Assembly: GCF_047495875.1 (NCBI RefSeq)
Contig: NC_092464.1
Coordinates: forward strand, 22,042,865-22,106,864
Origin: Pithys albifrons albifrons
Lineage: Eukaryota > Chordata > Aves > Passeriformes > Thamnophilidae
Length of the DNA stretch: 64,000 bases
Direction of reading: 5' to 3'
Shown: positions 1-12,700 of the stretch, piece by piece
Numbering within the stretch: the stretch's first letter is position 1
How the letters are laid out: each line of letters opens with the position of its first letter
The notes under the pieces: model-generated
Told to the model about the DNA's origin: nothing
The model's input: the letters and a program-made list of their open reading frames with translations, nothing else
Database searches by the model: none
Program-made: the position numbers and the translations under genes

Positions 1-640
1 ATTTAGGCAAAGATTTCCCTTCATGTGTTTGCACCAGCACATGCATACTCCTCTCCCATACAATGTTAGGCAAGAAGATGAATTTCATATAGACAGAAGC
101 ACTTCCATGGCTTTCTGTGTGTGACTCAACTCACTGGCTGTAGTCAGATCTTCTACAAAGCCTTTTTCATTCTTTACATTCAGTACTTCTCAGTTTGGTT
201 TACAGCCACCAAAAATCTTTTCCATGTTTTTCTTCCTTACAAGGAAAATAAACTTGTAAAGAGGGAGAAGTGAAGGGTTACATCTGGAGAGAGTTATGGC
301 TGTGGCTCAAAGGAACAACTGGAATGTCTGTAATGCGGAAGTGTCTTCCACAAAGCCATTTCTTTCCTCTTCTTGGGAAGTACAGATACAAGCTGCTGCT
401 TTTCACAGAGCATGGCCCGAGTGCAAATTCCAGTGAGGGACACCACCAGCATCCCTGCTGAGAGCACAGGTGGGGATTTCCATTACTCACCCTCATGCAC
501 ACCATCAGGACCATCTCAGCATCAGAAACTCTGCCTGTCTTGAAACTAACTACAAGAAGCCACAGCCATAATAGTAGCAGCAAATTTTATAACTGGCTAG
601 TTCTGGTGCTTTTTGGTACACATTTCTGCTGACCCCACAG

Positions 641-748
641 AAGTCAGCTGGCATCGGGGCTCTTTGCCAGAGGAAAAAACCCTTTGCATAGATGGTGACT
701 ATGAGATCGGCAGCACCACATCATCACAGCTTCAGTCATCTGTTACAG
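641..748 (+). other. candidate orphan exon (108 nt, phase 1-1)
   Basis: The segment follows a pyrimidine-rich acceptor (ending CTGACCCCACAG) and is followed by a donor-like ACAG|GTATTA. It is 108 nt long, symmetric in phase (1-1), and open throughout in that frame. The peptide contains VSWHRGSLPEE and then a Ser/Thr/Gln-rich stretch (TTSSQLQSSVT), loosely like the middle of an I-set immunoglobulin fold. The expected second cysteine is not present downstream. No neighbouring exon was found, so a pseudo-exon or chance is at least as likely. Confidence 0.2.
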
Positions 749-3700
749 GTATTATGTTGGACGGTGACATCTTGCACTTTCAAGCTCAAGTCTGAATTTT
801 GATGGGCATGTGGAATGGACAGACAGGAAAGGAAAATGCTTTTCTTTGGTGTAAATTATTGATGGGGAAATACACATACGGAGGATCCAGCCTGCTTCTC
901 TTGTATGTCTAGGTTTTTCTTCTGTCTACAGTTCTCAAGAGTTGGGGTTTGGTTTTTTTTATTTCATGTAGGTCAATGGTAGGCAGTTCAAAACCACTCC
1001 CTTCCCCAGCTGATGTAGTTTATCATTAAAATTTTTTTGAACAAAAACTTGCTTTCTGATTCTGAAATTCAAGTTTAATCTGCATCTGATTTTATTTTTA
1101 AAATAAGTTTTAAAAAGAAGAAGCATGCCAAGATACTTAACCTCTTAAAAACAATCCCATTTCTGAAAAGAAAGGTCAATGTTTGAAACCATTAATATTT
1201 ATTTAGGCAAAAGGTACAAAGTAATTTTAAATTAATGTGATATCTAAAACTATTATCTCTTAATTTTTTTACATACAGTTGATAAATTTTTTCAAAAATT
1301 AATTTTGGAATAATGAAAGTCAGAGAAGAGGAAAAACAAACTATGAGGCAGTAACATCTACAGTGATGGATTTTTTTTTCCATTCATAAGGCATAGAGTA
1401 TTTGTAATATACAATACCCTGCATACTGTTCCTGTTTTGCTTTTTCCACAAGCATGTCAGACTCAGGACAAGATTCTGTCCTGAGAATTATTGAACTCCA
1501 CTTGTTTTTAAAAATGCCATTCAATGGAGAACAAAAACTATCATTCCCCATTGTGAATCTTTTTTTTTTTTGCCTGAGATATTCTAACTTCTCTTTGCAA
1601 TCACTTTTTCTTTCCTTTATAAAATGTCTAATACAGAACAAAACTATGCCAAAGTGAAAGTATTGGTTAAAAAAAGGATTTGCAATTCATGTTGGTGTTC
1701 AGTGTATTTTTGGAAATACTTGTGAGCAGAACAGCAACCAGTGTTCCAAACAAGCAACATCTGCAGTGCATCCAGCAACTGGCTTTTCAAACATTTCCAT
1801 GTGTGCTTGACTTGTTCCTGCACCATCTCCAGCAGTATTTCTGGTAGTTATATGTGTCACCAGAATGGATGTGGAGGAGAAATTATGTTGAAAAATGGTG
1901 AAAAACACTGTGGAAGAGCCTGGACAGAAACACAGAGAACTCCTTGCTCACTCTTGGAACAAATCCAGTGGTCTCTATTGAAAGCACAGGGCTAACAGTC
2001 CATCATAATGAATCTAAAGAGTATACTGTGCCTCAGATTTTGCCATTCTTCATGCTTGAGTGCTTACTTGCATCTCCTGAGCATCCAATTATTCAGGAAT
2101 TAATTACATACTATGTCAAATTCATCTGAGAGATATTCTGATTTGCCAACTATTTAGCTGTCCTCACTATTGAAAATTTCATGTCTCAATTGCAGTCCAA
2201 ATTTGTTTAACTTAAGCACACAGCCGTTGCTTCATTTTCTTACAGTTTGCCTTTGAACAGGGAGTTTCCTGTCAATGTTGCATCAATATTTTATGTATGT
2301 TAATATTACAGTAATGCTTGTGATTCCTATAGAATTATTGATAATAAACTTTAAATAACATGGGAGCAGAACTGGATACCTCTAGAAACACACCTGCTCA
2401 GTGACATCCTTCAGTTCTAATGTCCTCCTGCTTCCACATAGTAATTTGTCACGTATTGTCTATTTAGTTGCTAATCCACTCAGTGTGAGCCATGTTAATT
2501 CTGACTGAAGCTACTTTGCAGTCAAAGAACCTCACAAAATCAAATAGTTTTAAAGAAGTCTGCCTTTCAGCAGTTCTGCAGCTTTTATCAAATATATTTA
2601 TAGTCTCATTTTTAATATATAGGTAGACAAGAACAGATTTCCCATCAATGCTTCTTGACTGGCAAAAAAAAAATCTGTTACCTCCACTGCACTATTAACA
2701 CACTTATGTGAAGCCAGAGCCATCAGGCATACAGAACACAAGGTTAGTCAGGATGCTACAGGACTTATTCCAGAGGGAACTCTGTCATGTCAACCTCCTT
2801 TTGAGGGACTAACTTAACGCTAACGAGTAACGCAGATTTTTTTTTCTTGACCTGCTGAGGGGACATCTAGCAAGGAAGGCACAAATCATTAAATTTTACC
2901 CACACTTAGAAAATATGTAACACTGACAGTGACAATTTTAGTCAGTCCCAAAGATAAAGACAACCCTATTTCCTTGTCTGTCGAGAGATTGGTTTTCTTG
3001 CCCAAATCAGTCATCTCTGGGCCCTGAGTTAGTAGGTGTCTCTTCTGCTTTAAAAAAATGCATTTAGATGGGAAACGTATTGTTCTGAAACCAGTGCTGA
3101 GTGCGTTCTGAGGAACATAATTCAGGAAGGTGGTGTGGTGTGCAGAGAGAGCAAGAAAAGCATGAGAGATCTGTGCCACAAAAAGTTAATTCTGGAATTG
3201 TTAGTCAATTTAAAAAAAGAATCCTGTCTGGAGACACTGATTTTAATGGTAATACTCAGCTATAAAAGACTCAGAGCACTGAAGATCAAATTGCATCCCT
3301 TTGCCATCACAAAGTCAGAGCTGCCATCAAAGCTTCCCTTCTTTTTTTCCACATAGAGAGTGAAGGGGGTAGGAAGAAAGAAGGTGATTGCGTCTTTGTG
3401 GATATCTTGACTCGTGTGGGAAAGCAGCAGCTGTGAGCTCTTTAGTCTTCTCAAAGCCTTTCACAGCTTTCTTGATGAACAAGGAAAGGGAAATTGGGAG
3501 CTGGAAGTTGATAGGCATGCTAGCTTACTCCATTTCTGGCTTCCTCATATTAGAAACACACAAAATGTAGTGGGAGATATGATGCCTCTGTATGATGTTT
3601 CTGTTCTAAGTGTGTTAAGTGTTATGTGTGCAGATATACCGAAACTTAAAACTGGTGCAATCATAATTAAAGTTTAGCCTTTACTCCTAAAATGAAAAGC

Positions 3701-4236
3701 AGCCATGGAATCACTTACCATGACAAGAATAAAATAAACCTTCCATGCAGCATAGGTTTAAGGGGGAAAGGAGAAGGATTTTATATATATAACCATGCAT
3801 TAGGATCCTGCTCTGGAAGGGTTTTCATTGGTTTGTCTTTGGGAAATACTTCTTATCAAGATAGTTATTTGGGATCTTTCTTGTTTTTTCTGGTTTTTAG
3901 AGTTTTTTCTTAAAGAAAATATTTTAAAATTATAGATACACTAACTGTTTTTATTCTTTACCTTTATAGACTAAGTTCTGTGCTACTCAACATAGACTGC
4001 CAGGCAGCCGGGGAAAAAATGCTTCTTTATAGACTGAAGCTCATGTTTCTTCCTTTCTTTAGTTCCTTGTCCAGTCACTTAGATTAATTCTTGATTGTGA
4101 ATATAATTTAGAGCCTTTATTGCTTTCCCTCAGGCCAGAGGACATCTATTTTTTTAAAGGAAAATCGTCATAAATAATACTTTGCTTAAACAGATGTGCT
4201 GCTGAAGCTGACTTGTTACGAGCCTTTTTCCCCCAG

Positions 4237-4294
4237 GCAGGCTGTGAATGAACGGCCTCAGGGAAAGCCCTGGGACATGAAGCCAGGACAGCAG
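4237..4294 (+). other. candidate orphan exon (58 or 54 nt)
   Basis: A strong acceptor (CCTTTTTCCCCCAG) and a near-consensus donor (CAG|GTGAGAG) flank 58 nt. A second AG three nucleotides plus one further on (GCAG) makes a tandem acceptor, which would give a 54-nt phase 0-0 exon. That frame is open and reads AVNERPQGKPWDMKPGQQ. The splice signals are better than those of most random segments here, but no partner exon or protein family was recognised. Confidence 0.22.
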
Positions 4295-5791
4295 GTGAGA
4301 GGTTTAACTGTGGTGGGATGGTTGTCTCAGGAATGACACATAAAAACAACCACTTGCCTGAATATCCACGTCAGTTTTACTAATCCTTGCTGAAATCCTG
4401 ATCCGCACTAGCCTGTGTGCTGATGTGCCACGGCCAGGCACAGCAGAGGACACCCCGCAGGACACGGCCTGGCTCCACCATGCTCGTGCTGTGAGAGCTG
4501 TCCCTGCCCCTCCACTTCCATCAGCACACATCACACTGATATAAATGACAAATGTGTTGAGGGGAATGAGATTAGATAAATAAGAAAGAGGGAGGAGGCA
4601 AAAGAGAAACACACTCCTTCGCTGACATGTCATCACTGGAACATCTGCCTTATGTCTGGGTGTGTTAATGATCTCTTCTCTGAAACCCACTACATGACAA
4701 TTAGGGTTAATAAATCACAAGGGGGGGTTTGGGTGTTTTTTTAGTTTTAAGATCGCAGATGCTAAGGTGGAAAGAAGGCAACAAGAGAAGAATGGACACT
4801 TTATCTCACCTAAAATCTGCTGAGTGCTGATACAAAAACCCATAACTTTAGAAAGACAGCAGAGTGCCATAAAACACAAAAAGGGCAGGTTTTTTCTCTT
4901 TTGTCTGGTTTCCAACTCATACACAAGACATTCTTCATGACTCTCTCCATTTTTTGCAGGGAAAATAAAATAATAAAAAAGGAGCTTGTTTTTCTCCTAG
5001 TCTTTAAAAGTTGTATGTATATATATGTTCTTGACTGATGAACTTTTATGCACACATGAGCTTATTCATCCAATAAAACGTCATTTAAAAAATCAAACCA
5101 TAAATTATAGGATGATTTCATTGCAAAGGTTAGGAGAAAGCCAGAACTGTTTGGTAACGTTTATTCTTTCTCTCTCTAGGACATACTTAATTACAAGACA
5201 GTGTATATCAGGGGCTTTTCCAGTTTTGTTTGTACACACTGTCTCCCACACCCTCATGCAGTGTAGGAAGCAGAGTACATACTGTCTATAAAGCTAAAGC
5301 TGGACAAACTATCTGCACCAGACAGTCTGATTAGCCTGCAGCTCCACCTTGCTCACAAATTCTCTGATAGTTGATCCTGGTGTTTCAAATTCGCTCTGGG
5401 ATTTGTCCAAGCAAGGGACAGATTGGAGATGCTGCACTACTGGGGAGATGTAGCAGCTTTTCAGAAACCCAGGAGCACCTGACTGAGAAGTTTACAAACG
5501 CTGACCAGCAAGTCAATGCACCACAAAGAAGCCACTAATATTAATGGAGGCTCAGTTTTCTCAGGTCTAGTTAACATTGCCTGGAGTCATTGTCTGGGGT
5601 TTGTTAGTACAGAACCTCTGTCTCTAGAAGGTTCTGGAAAAATAACTTCCAGATCATCAGGGTCTGTTGTTTAAACCAAAACAGGGACAGGCTCCTGGAG
5701 GAAGATGACACTACAGTTCTGTTGTCCTTCGGTGGTCAACCACTTCCTGAATTTCCTTCATTAAAAAAAACATGCCTGGTACTTAATTATG

Positions 5792-5840
<49 letters not shown>

Positions 5841-5841
5841 A
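5792..5841. repeat. (TGA)n microsatellite
   Basis: About 16 uninterrupted copies of the trinucleotide TGA run across about 50 bp. The array is perfect, so it is probably length-polymorphic. Confidence 0.97.
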
Positions 5842-7179
5842 GTAGAATTAGAGAAAATTGTGGAGGATGGTGTCAGTAACCACAGGCACCATTGTCATTA
5901 ATAACACACAACAGTGCTGATGTCAACTGATGTCCTACATATGCTTTCACTGTGCAAGGCATGTTGGTGCTAGCACTGACCTTACATCACTAGGAGCATG
6001 TTTTTCAGAGTACCCAGTCCTAGAAGGGCAGTTTGCTTTACATCCTTCTCTACCTCAGTGAATTTCAGTCTGGGAGGTGCACCTTCCTTTGGGCCATAGG
6101 GGCTATAGAAAGTCTCTGACCCAGTCTGTCTATTTGTAACAGTAGATTTCCCCTCTAAATGGAGGGAGACCACATCCCAGGAGATGAAATCACCGTTGCT
6201 CTGGCTGGTGCTAATGTAGATGAGAGAGAACATGCATTTGCTTTACTATTGATGAGTCCACACATGTGCAGAGCTGGACACGAATTTTAATAAGACTATT
6301 TCCCACTGTACTGAAACACCTTGGCATGTGCACAAAAATGAAAGACAAAAATAGTTGGCTGAGTATCCTTCTGACTGTATACCTTCCCTGATGGGGGATT
6401 TTAAAATTCTTCTTGTGCTGGTTCTGGGGGTTAGGTATGAGTGAGAAGGTTGCCCAACAGAGAAGGAAAATACAAGGTGAAGTGCAGTTCTGTTTTCCAG
6501 CAGTCATGCCTGTTATGCCACACTGCAGCTGCTTATCTGTTTTAACAGTCAGAGCAAGACTGCAAATCAAAAAAATCAATACAAGCAAGCAGGAAAAAAG
6601 TAAGTGCTTAGGAAGGAAGCGACTGGTGGACAGACTGTTAAAAAAGTACCTTGACATCATCTTCACAGTTTTTTATCTGGGAAGGAGAGCTCAGAAAGTA
6701 ACTACCTTGCATGTGTCCAAAACCAAGGACTTAAAAGACTACCAGATATGCCTTATAACCTGTAATTATGTGATTGGTGACTAGAGATTTGTCTCTAATG
6801 CAGTGCTTCTTTCAGCTTGCATGTTCTCAGAGACAGAAATCTGGGAATGAGGAGCACCTGACGAGGTTGGCGAGACCCAGCTGGATTCCCACATACATCT
6901 CTATGGTAGCAGACAGTTACTTCTATTACAAGAATCAAATCCAAGGTATTAGGATCCAGTGCAAAAATCCTGTCCAACTCATCTAAATGCAGACAATAGA
7001 GGGGGCATCACTGGAAATAAGGTTTTATCATCTTAGTACCCTTTAATTCAATAGTGCATGGCATTCCTGTGACTGTCTGGCTGTTGCCTTAGCAATTCCA
7101 CAGGTCTGGATGCAGAGACTGGTATTTTATCATTCTTTTTCCCCACAGAGCTGGGACATATAGAACAGTCCAATTCCAA
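5842..7179. other. intergenic sequence, nothing recognised
   Basis: No repeat family or gene was recognised. Two fairly long antiparallel open frames (minus 6211-6666 and plus 6413-6784) overlap here. Neither has coding-like composition or a recognisable domain. Confidence 0.55.
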
Positions 7180-8100
7180 TCTTCCTGGATTTGTGCAAAG
7201 CATTAGATACTGTCCCATACAACATCCTTGTCCCTAAAATGAAGAGATGGAATTGATGGGTGGACCACTCAGTGAATAAGGAATTAGCTGGATGGTCACA
7301 CAAAAAGTTGCATTCAAATAGTTGCTTAATGTCTGGATGGAGACCAGTGATGAGTGGTGTCCTTCAGGTGTCCATACTGGCACCAATATTATTTAACATC
7401 TTTGATGGGGACATGGTCAGTGACAGAGTGCACCCTCAGCAAGTTTGTGGATGACACCAAAGTGAGTGGTGCAGTTGATAATCTGGATGGAAAGGATGCC
7501 ATTCAGAGAGACCCTGACAGGCTTTAGAGGTGAGCCTGTGCAAGCCTCATGAAGTTCAGTAAGGTCAGTTCAGGGCAATCTCATGCAGATATAGGCTGGG
7601 TTATGACTGGATTGACAGTAGCCCTGCAGAAGAGAACTTAGTGGTACTAGTGGATGAAAAACTGATTATGAGCTGGTGATGTATATATTCTTGCAGCCCA
7701 GAAAGCCAGTTGCACCCTGAGCTGCATCAATGGAAGCATGGCTAGCAGGCTGTGGGACCTGACTCTTCCCCTCTACTCTGCACTGTCCCCCAGCATAAGA
7801 AAGGCATGGACTTGCTGGAACAGGTCAGAGGAGGCCCACAAAGATGATCAGGGTGCTGGAGCACCTCTGCTATGAAGACAGACTGAGAGAGTTGGGGTTG
7901 TTTAGCCTGGAGAATAGAAGGCTCCAGGGAGACCTTAGAGTGGCCTTGAGTACTTAAAGAGTGCCTACAGGAAAGATGGGGAGGGACAGGTGGGATGGGC
8001 CTTTGAGTAACCTGATCTAGTGGAAGTTGTCCACGGCAGGAGGTTGGAACTGGATAGCCTTTAAGGTTCTTTCCAATCCAAACCATTCTCTGACTCTGTA
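7180..8100 (+). mobile_element. CR1 LINE fragment, reverse transcriptase region to 3' end
   Basis: A 5'-truncated CR1 non-LTR retrotransposon in plus orientation. Conceptual translation in shifting frames gives reverse transcriptase landmarks: FLDLCKAL near 7180, a GWRPVMSG...ILAPILFNIF block near 7340-7400, and KFVDDTK near 7441-7461. The last is the catalytic box, usually F/YADD, with both aspartates kept. Later come an [13 protein letters not shown] block near 7880 and a 3' UTR ending in a degenerate CATTCTCTGACTCTG tail. Frameshifts, stops and an internal deletion near 7780 show the copy is dead and old. Family membership rests on recognising the CR1 consensus and is secure. The 5' border is approximate. 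Confidence 0.92.
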
Positions 8101-8512
8101 AAATGGTGTGCAGTGATTTGGCCCAGGCTACAGAAAACTACTGGAGCATGACCCACAAATACAAACTGGATGCAAGCCAGTATATGGGCAGTGGTGGCTT
8201 CTGTGTGAAGTGACTGCAGATTGGCCCAGATGAATATTCTGGTTATTTTCAGCAGAGTACAAAGCAGCTGGAAAAACATCAAAATAATTCACATCTCAGA
8301 TACCACCACCCTTAGACAGTAAGAGGAGAAAATTTGCACCTCTACTCATTGCCAGTATTTTAAAAGAGATGATTTGATGAAACTCAGAGCTGCATTTTAG
8401 TAACTTCATTGTTCTAAAATTACGAAGAGGTTGCAGAGAAGCAGTCTCTTTGCAGCCAGAGAAGTCTGCCAAAGTTGAGCATTAACATGATATCTTAAAT
8501 GTCTTCTACTGA
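8101..8512. other. intergenic sequence between CR1 and LTR
   Basis: About 400 bp of AT-rich sequence in which no repeat, RNA gene or coding frame was recognised. Confidence 0.55.
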
Positions 8513-8771
8513 TGTAACCAAGGGAGACGGGTTTTTGACCTGATGAGACAACTCCACGGCAGTTAGCAGCAACAGGCAACTTTATTCATACGCACACAAA
8601 CTCATACACTTTAAAACTGTATTCTTCCGCGGCTGTGCCACATTGGCACTGATTATTGGTTACCAATGCTGTTTGCATTACAAAGCCTGTTCTAATTGGC
8701 CGATTACACACATCTGTTGAGAAGGTGGCAGGAGCCGCTGATCTCATTAATTAGTCCTTAAGGCTACAACA
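8513..8771 (-). mobile_element. solo LTR of an endogenous retrovirus, minus orientation
   Basis: The segment is bounded by TGTAACC at 8513 and GGCTACAACA ending at 8771, so it has the TG...CA ends of an LTR. Read on the minus strand it has a U3-like part with several CCAAT-type boxes (around 8643-8705), a weak TATA-like TTTTAAAG near 8611-8618, then an AATAAA polyadenylation signal (8582-8587) and a short U5-like end. No gag, pol or env sequence flanks it, so it would be a solo LTR left by recombination. I could not find a matching target-site duplication, so the exact borders are uncertain. The family was not identified. Confidence 0.6.
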
Positions 8772-9726
8772 CGCTAAATACAGAAGCAAGTTCAATACAC
8801 AGCTCACCCTTTAGATCTAAGAGCATATGAAATCCCAACATACTGACATGAAGGGACCAGGGTGTCAGTATGTTGGGAAGCACACAGTAGAGAAGACCTC
8901 CAAGGTCATCCTGTCCATCTCCTTGACAGTGTGTTGTTTTGTTCCTCTCTGGTTTCCCATGTCTTAATTTAAACATGTCCTTATTTCCTTCCTCCCTATC
9001 AACCATATGAATCTTCTTTAAAATAACTGCCCTCCTCCTTGGTATCAGATCAGATAATAGAGTACATATTTCATGTCTTTCCCTTGTAGAATGTTAATCC
9101 ATTTCCATCAAGAGCTCAATTGCAGTTAATTACTGTTGTCCTCACTCTTCTTTTTAGCTTGTTCTGTGCACTTTGTTTTTATCAGCTGCAACCAACAGTC
9201 CCTCTCTCCCTTACCCACTTACCTATGAAATTTCACTTGCATTTAGTCACATAATCTTTTTAGAATCATCTCTTTAATAATTAGTGAATATTTGGATCTG
9301 CATCTGATTTTATTTTCCTGAAAGTTAGCAGTGATGAACTTCTTGGGCCAAGATAATCTTGCTCTTCTTTGCTTGCAGGTTCCTTATCTTTCCCTGTTTA
9401 TAATTTCCTTCCTTTCCTTGTTCCCACGGATGAACATTTAAACCACTTGTAACACTTCCATCATTATTTCTTGTAACACTTATTTTCACCCCATAGCCCT
9501 GGTTGTTGTCTTCTTGACAAGGCTATTCTGACATTTCCTAAAGATGTTGACCTCAGGATAACAACTGCTAGCTACAACTAAAAACAAGCAACCAGTCATA
9601 ATTAACTGCCCAGGTACAAAAAACTGTTTTCTTTGACCTTGTCTGCTTAATTATGCTCATTTAAGATATTACTGAAAAATATAGCAGGTTTTCAATAGAT
9701 TTCATTATACTGTAGCACAAAAAAGT
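8772..9726. other. intergenic sequence
   Basis: Apart from the inverted repeat listed separately, this is AT- and pyrimidine-rich single-copy-looking sequence with no gene or repeat that I recognise. Confidence 0.5.
8833..8878. repeat. perfect 16-bp inverted repeat (hairpin) with 14-nt loop
   Basis: TCCCAACATACTGACA at 8833-8848 is matched exactly by its reverse complement TGTCAGTATGTTGGGA at 8863-8878. The loop is 14 nt. Pairing stops outside the arms, which makes it short for a microRNA precursor. It lies 62 bp from the outer end of the solo LTR. Confidence 0.95.
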
Positions 9727-9772
9727 CACACACACACACACACACACGCACATATATATATATGTATATATA
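9727..9772. repeat. compound (CA)n(TA)n microsatellite
   Basis: A CA run with one CG interruption passes into an imperfect TA run, about 46 bp in total. Confidence 0.95.
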
Positions 9773-12700
9773 ATGCCATTACTGATACCCTTGCCAGCAC
9801 TAAGGATTTTCAAGCTGCTGCCACTCTTAATACTGCCCCTTACTAGAACACTTTAGTGGCATTTGAATTACTGTGAAGCTGGCCATCACTGCAGAGTTAG
9901 ATTCCAGTTAACTTCTTCTGCCCCAGCTTGCTTGAAAAAACAATCCATGAGATTTTTTTTTCAGGGAGTAACACATCCTCCAGAGAACAAGCTTCCATAA
10001 TTTTCTGTGACAAAGAACTTCCAGATCAAAAGCTGAAACAAAGCCTGTTGACTTTATCAAGACAAAATGCTGTGACTTCACTCAAATGAAATGTGCTGAC
10101 AAGGCCACTTTAGTATTCCCAAAACTCAGGTTTGGGGAATATTTGGTATACGGGGGAGTATGAATTCTAACTTTTCATTCCAACAAAGACGGAAGTAAAT
10201 TTATCTGGCTAATATTTTTTCTCAAAACCCCAGAACTTGGGCATTTCAACCAGCTCACAGCAGATTCCCATTTATGGTATGGATTTCCTGTCTGCTCTGC
10301 AACCTTCTCTAGGAGTTTGAGACTAAAACTTTCTGCTCTCCTCCTCAGTAGATCAAATGATTAAAACAGTATCTGATCCTTAGTAGCCAGGGGCTATAGT
10401 TTAAAAAAAAATCATTTCCCTCTGCCCTTTATTTTTGTTTGCCCAAGGGAGTATAGAAAAAAACAAATATTTTCTACAGACGTGTTTTTGGTTTTAGAGG
10501 CCACATGCACAAAGCTCCCCCCCTCCCTGGAGCCGCAACCCCTTTCCCTGTAGCTCTGTGTGCTATCTCATATATCCTTCCTCTTGTTGTTTGTTGTGTA
10601 CCTTCCAAAACAAACACAACTGCAGAACCACAGGACAGCTTCAGATTGCAAGGCTCAGGATCAAAACCAACATTGACTTTAGGCTGGAGGCAACACTGCT
10701 GCACATGGAGATTTGAGTTAAACCCCTCTAAACAGCTGCTATTTTTCCCTTTCCCCTGTAAATACTACAGCAATGTTCACAACAACACCTTCATGTTTTT
10801 CAAGAAGCAGCAGCCACTTGATTTCTTGTTTTGGTGAATAAGAATGTTCCTGTGGCAATTTTTAGTGGCAAAACTTCATTCTGTAAATGCACTATGAAAG
10901 AACATTCTAGAGGATGTGGGATGGTTATTGGTATGGCCAGGAGGGCAAAATTGTGTTGTGTTGGGCTTCATTTGTGTTTCTCAGATGGAAGTGTGGGGAA
11001 CTGGAATTCCATTTCAGATTGTTTCTCTGTATGTTAGTATGCGGTTGTGCGTTGCACAAGATGGCATAACCCACATGTTGCATTGCCCAAGCACCCAGCA
11101 TGAAGGACAAAAGTGGCTTCCTATCATCTTAGGACTGTTGTTCAGTTCCTAAATAGCCTCTTCAAATCAAGGGAAGTACTGGATTCCCAGGAGAAGGAAA
11201 CTGCATATGAACTCTAGCAAATTAACAGCCAAACAGTCCATTTCAGAAGTTGAGCTTTAGCTAGTAAACTCTGAAGAATTGTTTTAAAGATGAATCAAGA
11301 CTATATGGAAATCCATACCATTTGCACAAAAAGGTGAACCAGGATGCATAGGGCAGTCCACATGTTCTGTGTGATAATGCATTTTCTTACCTTCATGGAA
11401 ATTGGAGAGACTGTGAAGAGGAGCACAGGCAGACACGTGTTCATTCTGCCTGCGCTCTGAGCTGGCAGGAGAGGAGCCAGCTCCTGTCTGCAAGCTGTGC
11501 CATCACACCAGCGTGGCACCATGACACACCTCATGTACACACTCGCCTCCCAGTACCTGGTCAGTGCTACAGTCCCATACTGTTCACTATACGGCCCCAT
11601 GACTCCAGTGAAACATAAGAGATCAACACAACTTCTTTGCCAGGTCATCAAATGGATGAGCATCATGCATTGCTGAGTTAATTACGTGGCAATATTAAGT
11701 TAGAAAAAGAAAAAAAGGTCTTAATATTTTTAATAAAGTTTCATCTCATCTATGCTATTTTGTTGACTCACCTGCTTTCGACTTGCCTCTCAAGGCTTAG
11801 TCCTACTCATTCTCAAGTCACCTGTACAGGTTCCCCATAAAAGAGAGCAAATATGACATGGTGTCCAATGTACAATGTAAGCAGAAAAGAAAACTTTTCT
11901 TGGCTGTAGGAAATTTAAGATTTCTTTCAAGTGACAGCTCTCGAGATTCTTTATTATAACTGTTGTGAAAGAGAGGTAAAAATCAGAATTGAACCACCAG
12001 AAGTTGGTATTTCTAAATGTTTTCTCTGATTCAATATGTCCTCCCCTGGCAGTGTAATTCATGGCAGGTAGATAGTACGAAAAAAAATATTTTATTTCAC
12101 ACAAAGGTAATCTCAGTTAAAGGTTGAAGCTCTCCCCCTTTAGGTGACACTGTCTTCCACTAAGGTTGGCACAGCCTCGGGCACCATGTGCCAGTCAGTG
12201 TTTCCTCCAACTCAGCAGACTTGCCTAAAGATTAGAAAAAGAAAGCAACACATGATCTCTTCTACCTGCTTATGATATTTCAAGAAGTCTCATAGGCAAA
12301 AAAAAATTAAAATCATTAAATGTTTATGTATAGTATTAAATGTAACGTTTAAAATAGAAAGATACACAACAGCTTTGGCCACAAATCAGGCTGACAGCTG
12401 TAGCCAGCTGGCCAGAACTGATGGGTCTCTAAACTCACTCTCAGAGGTGAATATAATATCCAGAAAGTCAAAATTCTTCAACTATGGACCAAATACAGTT
12501 TGACCAGGATGGCAGCACGAACGACCCCAACCTCTGTTTTATACTGTGGTTGCTTTAATGAGCTGTGGAAAAAGGGCTGGAGGAGGAACAGGGCCTCTGT
12601 CAGGGGCTGTAAACAGCACTTCTGAGCCACTTTACTGTCTCAAGGATGTTTCAGATAGTGCTGTGTAATCACAGTGAAGCAGCAGAGTTGAGAGGAACTG

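Larger units (their letters stand above)
1..5791. other. AT-rich intergenic sequence, no confident gene
   Basis: This stretch is mostly AT-rich, with many homopolymer A and T runs. No open frame stands out as coding and no recognisable recent repeat was seen. Two short segments with good splice-like borders (641-748 and 4237-4294) are listed separately. A locally GC-richer patch at about 4.38-4.53 kb has no identifiable content. Confidence 0.6.

Noticed and set aside
4304..4690. 128-codon minus-strand frame over a GC-richer patch
   Set aside because: No domain, start context or splice support.
6211..6784. Overlapping 151-codon (minus) and 123-codon (plus) frames, the first with a hydrophobic segment
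   Set aside because: There is no splice context, recognisable domain or coding-like composition. In AT-rich DNA this length can occur by chance.
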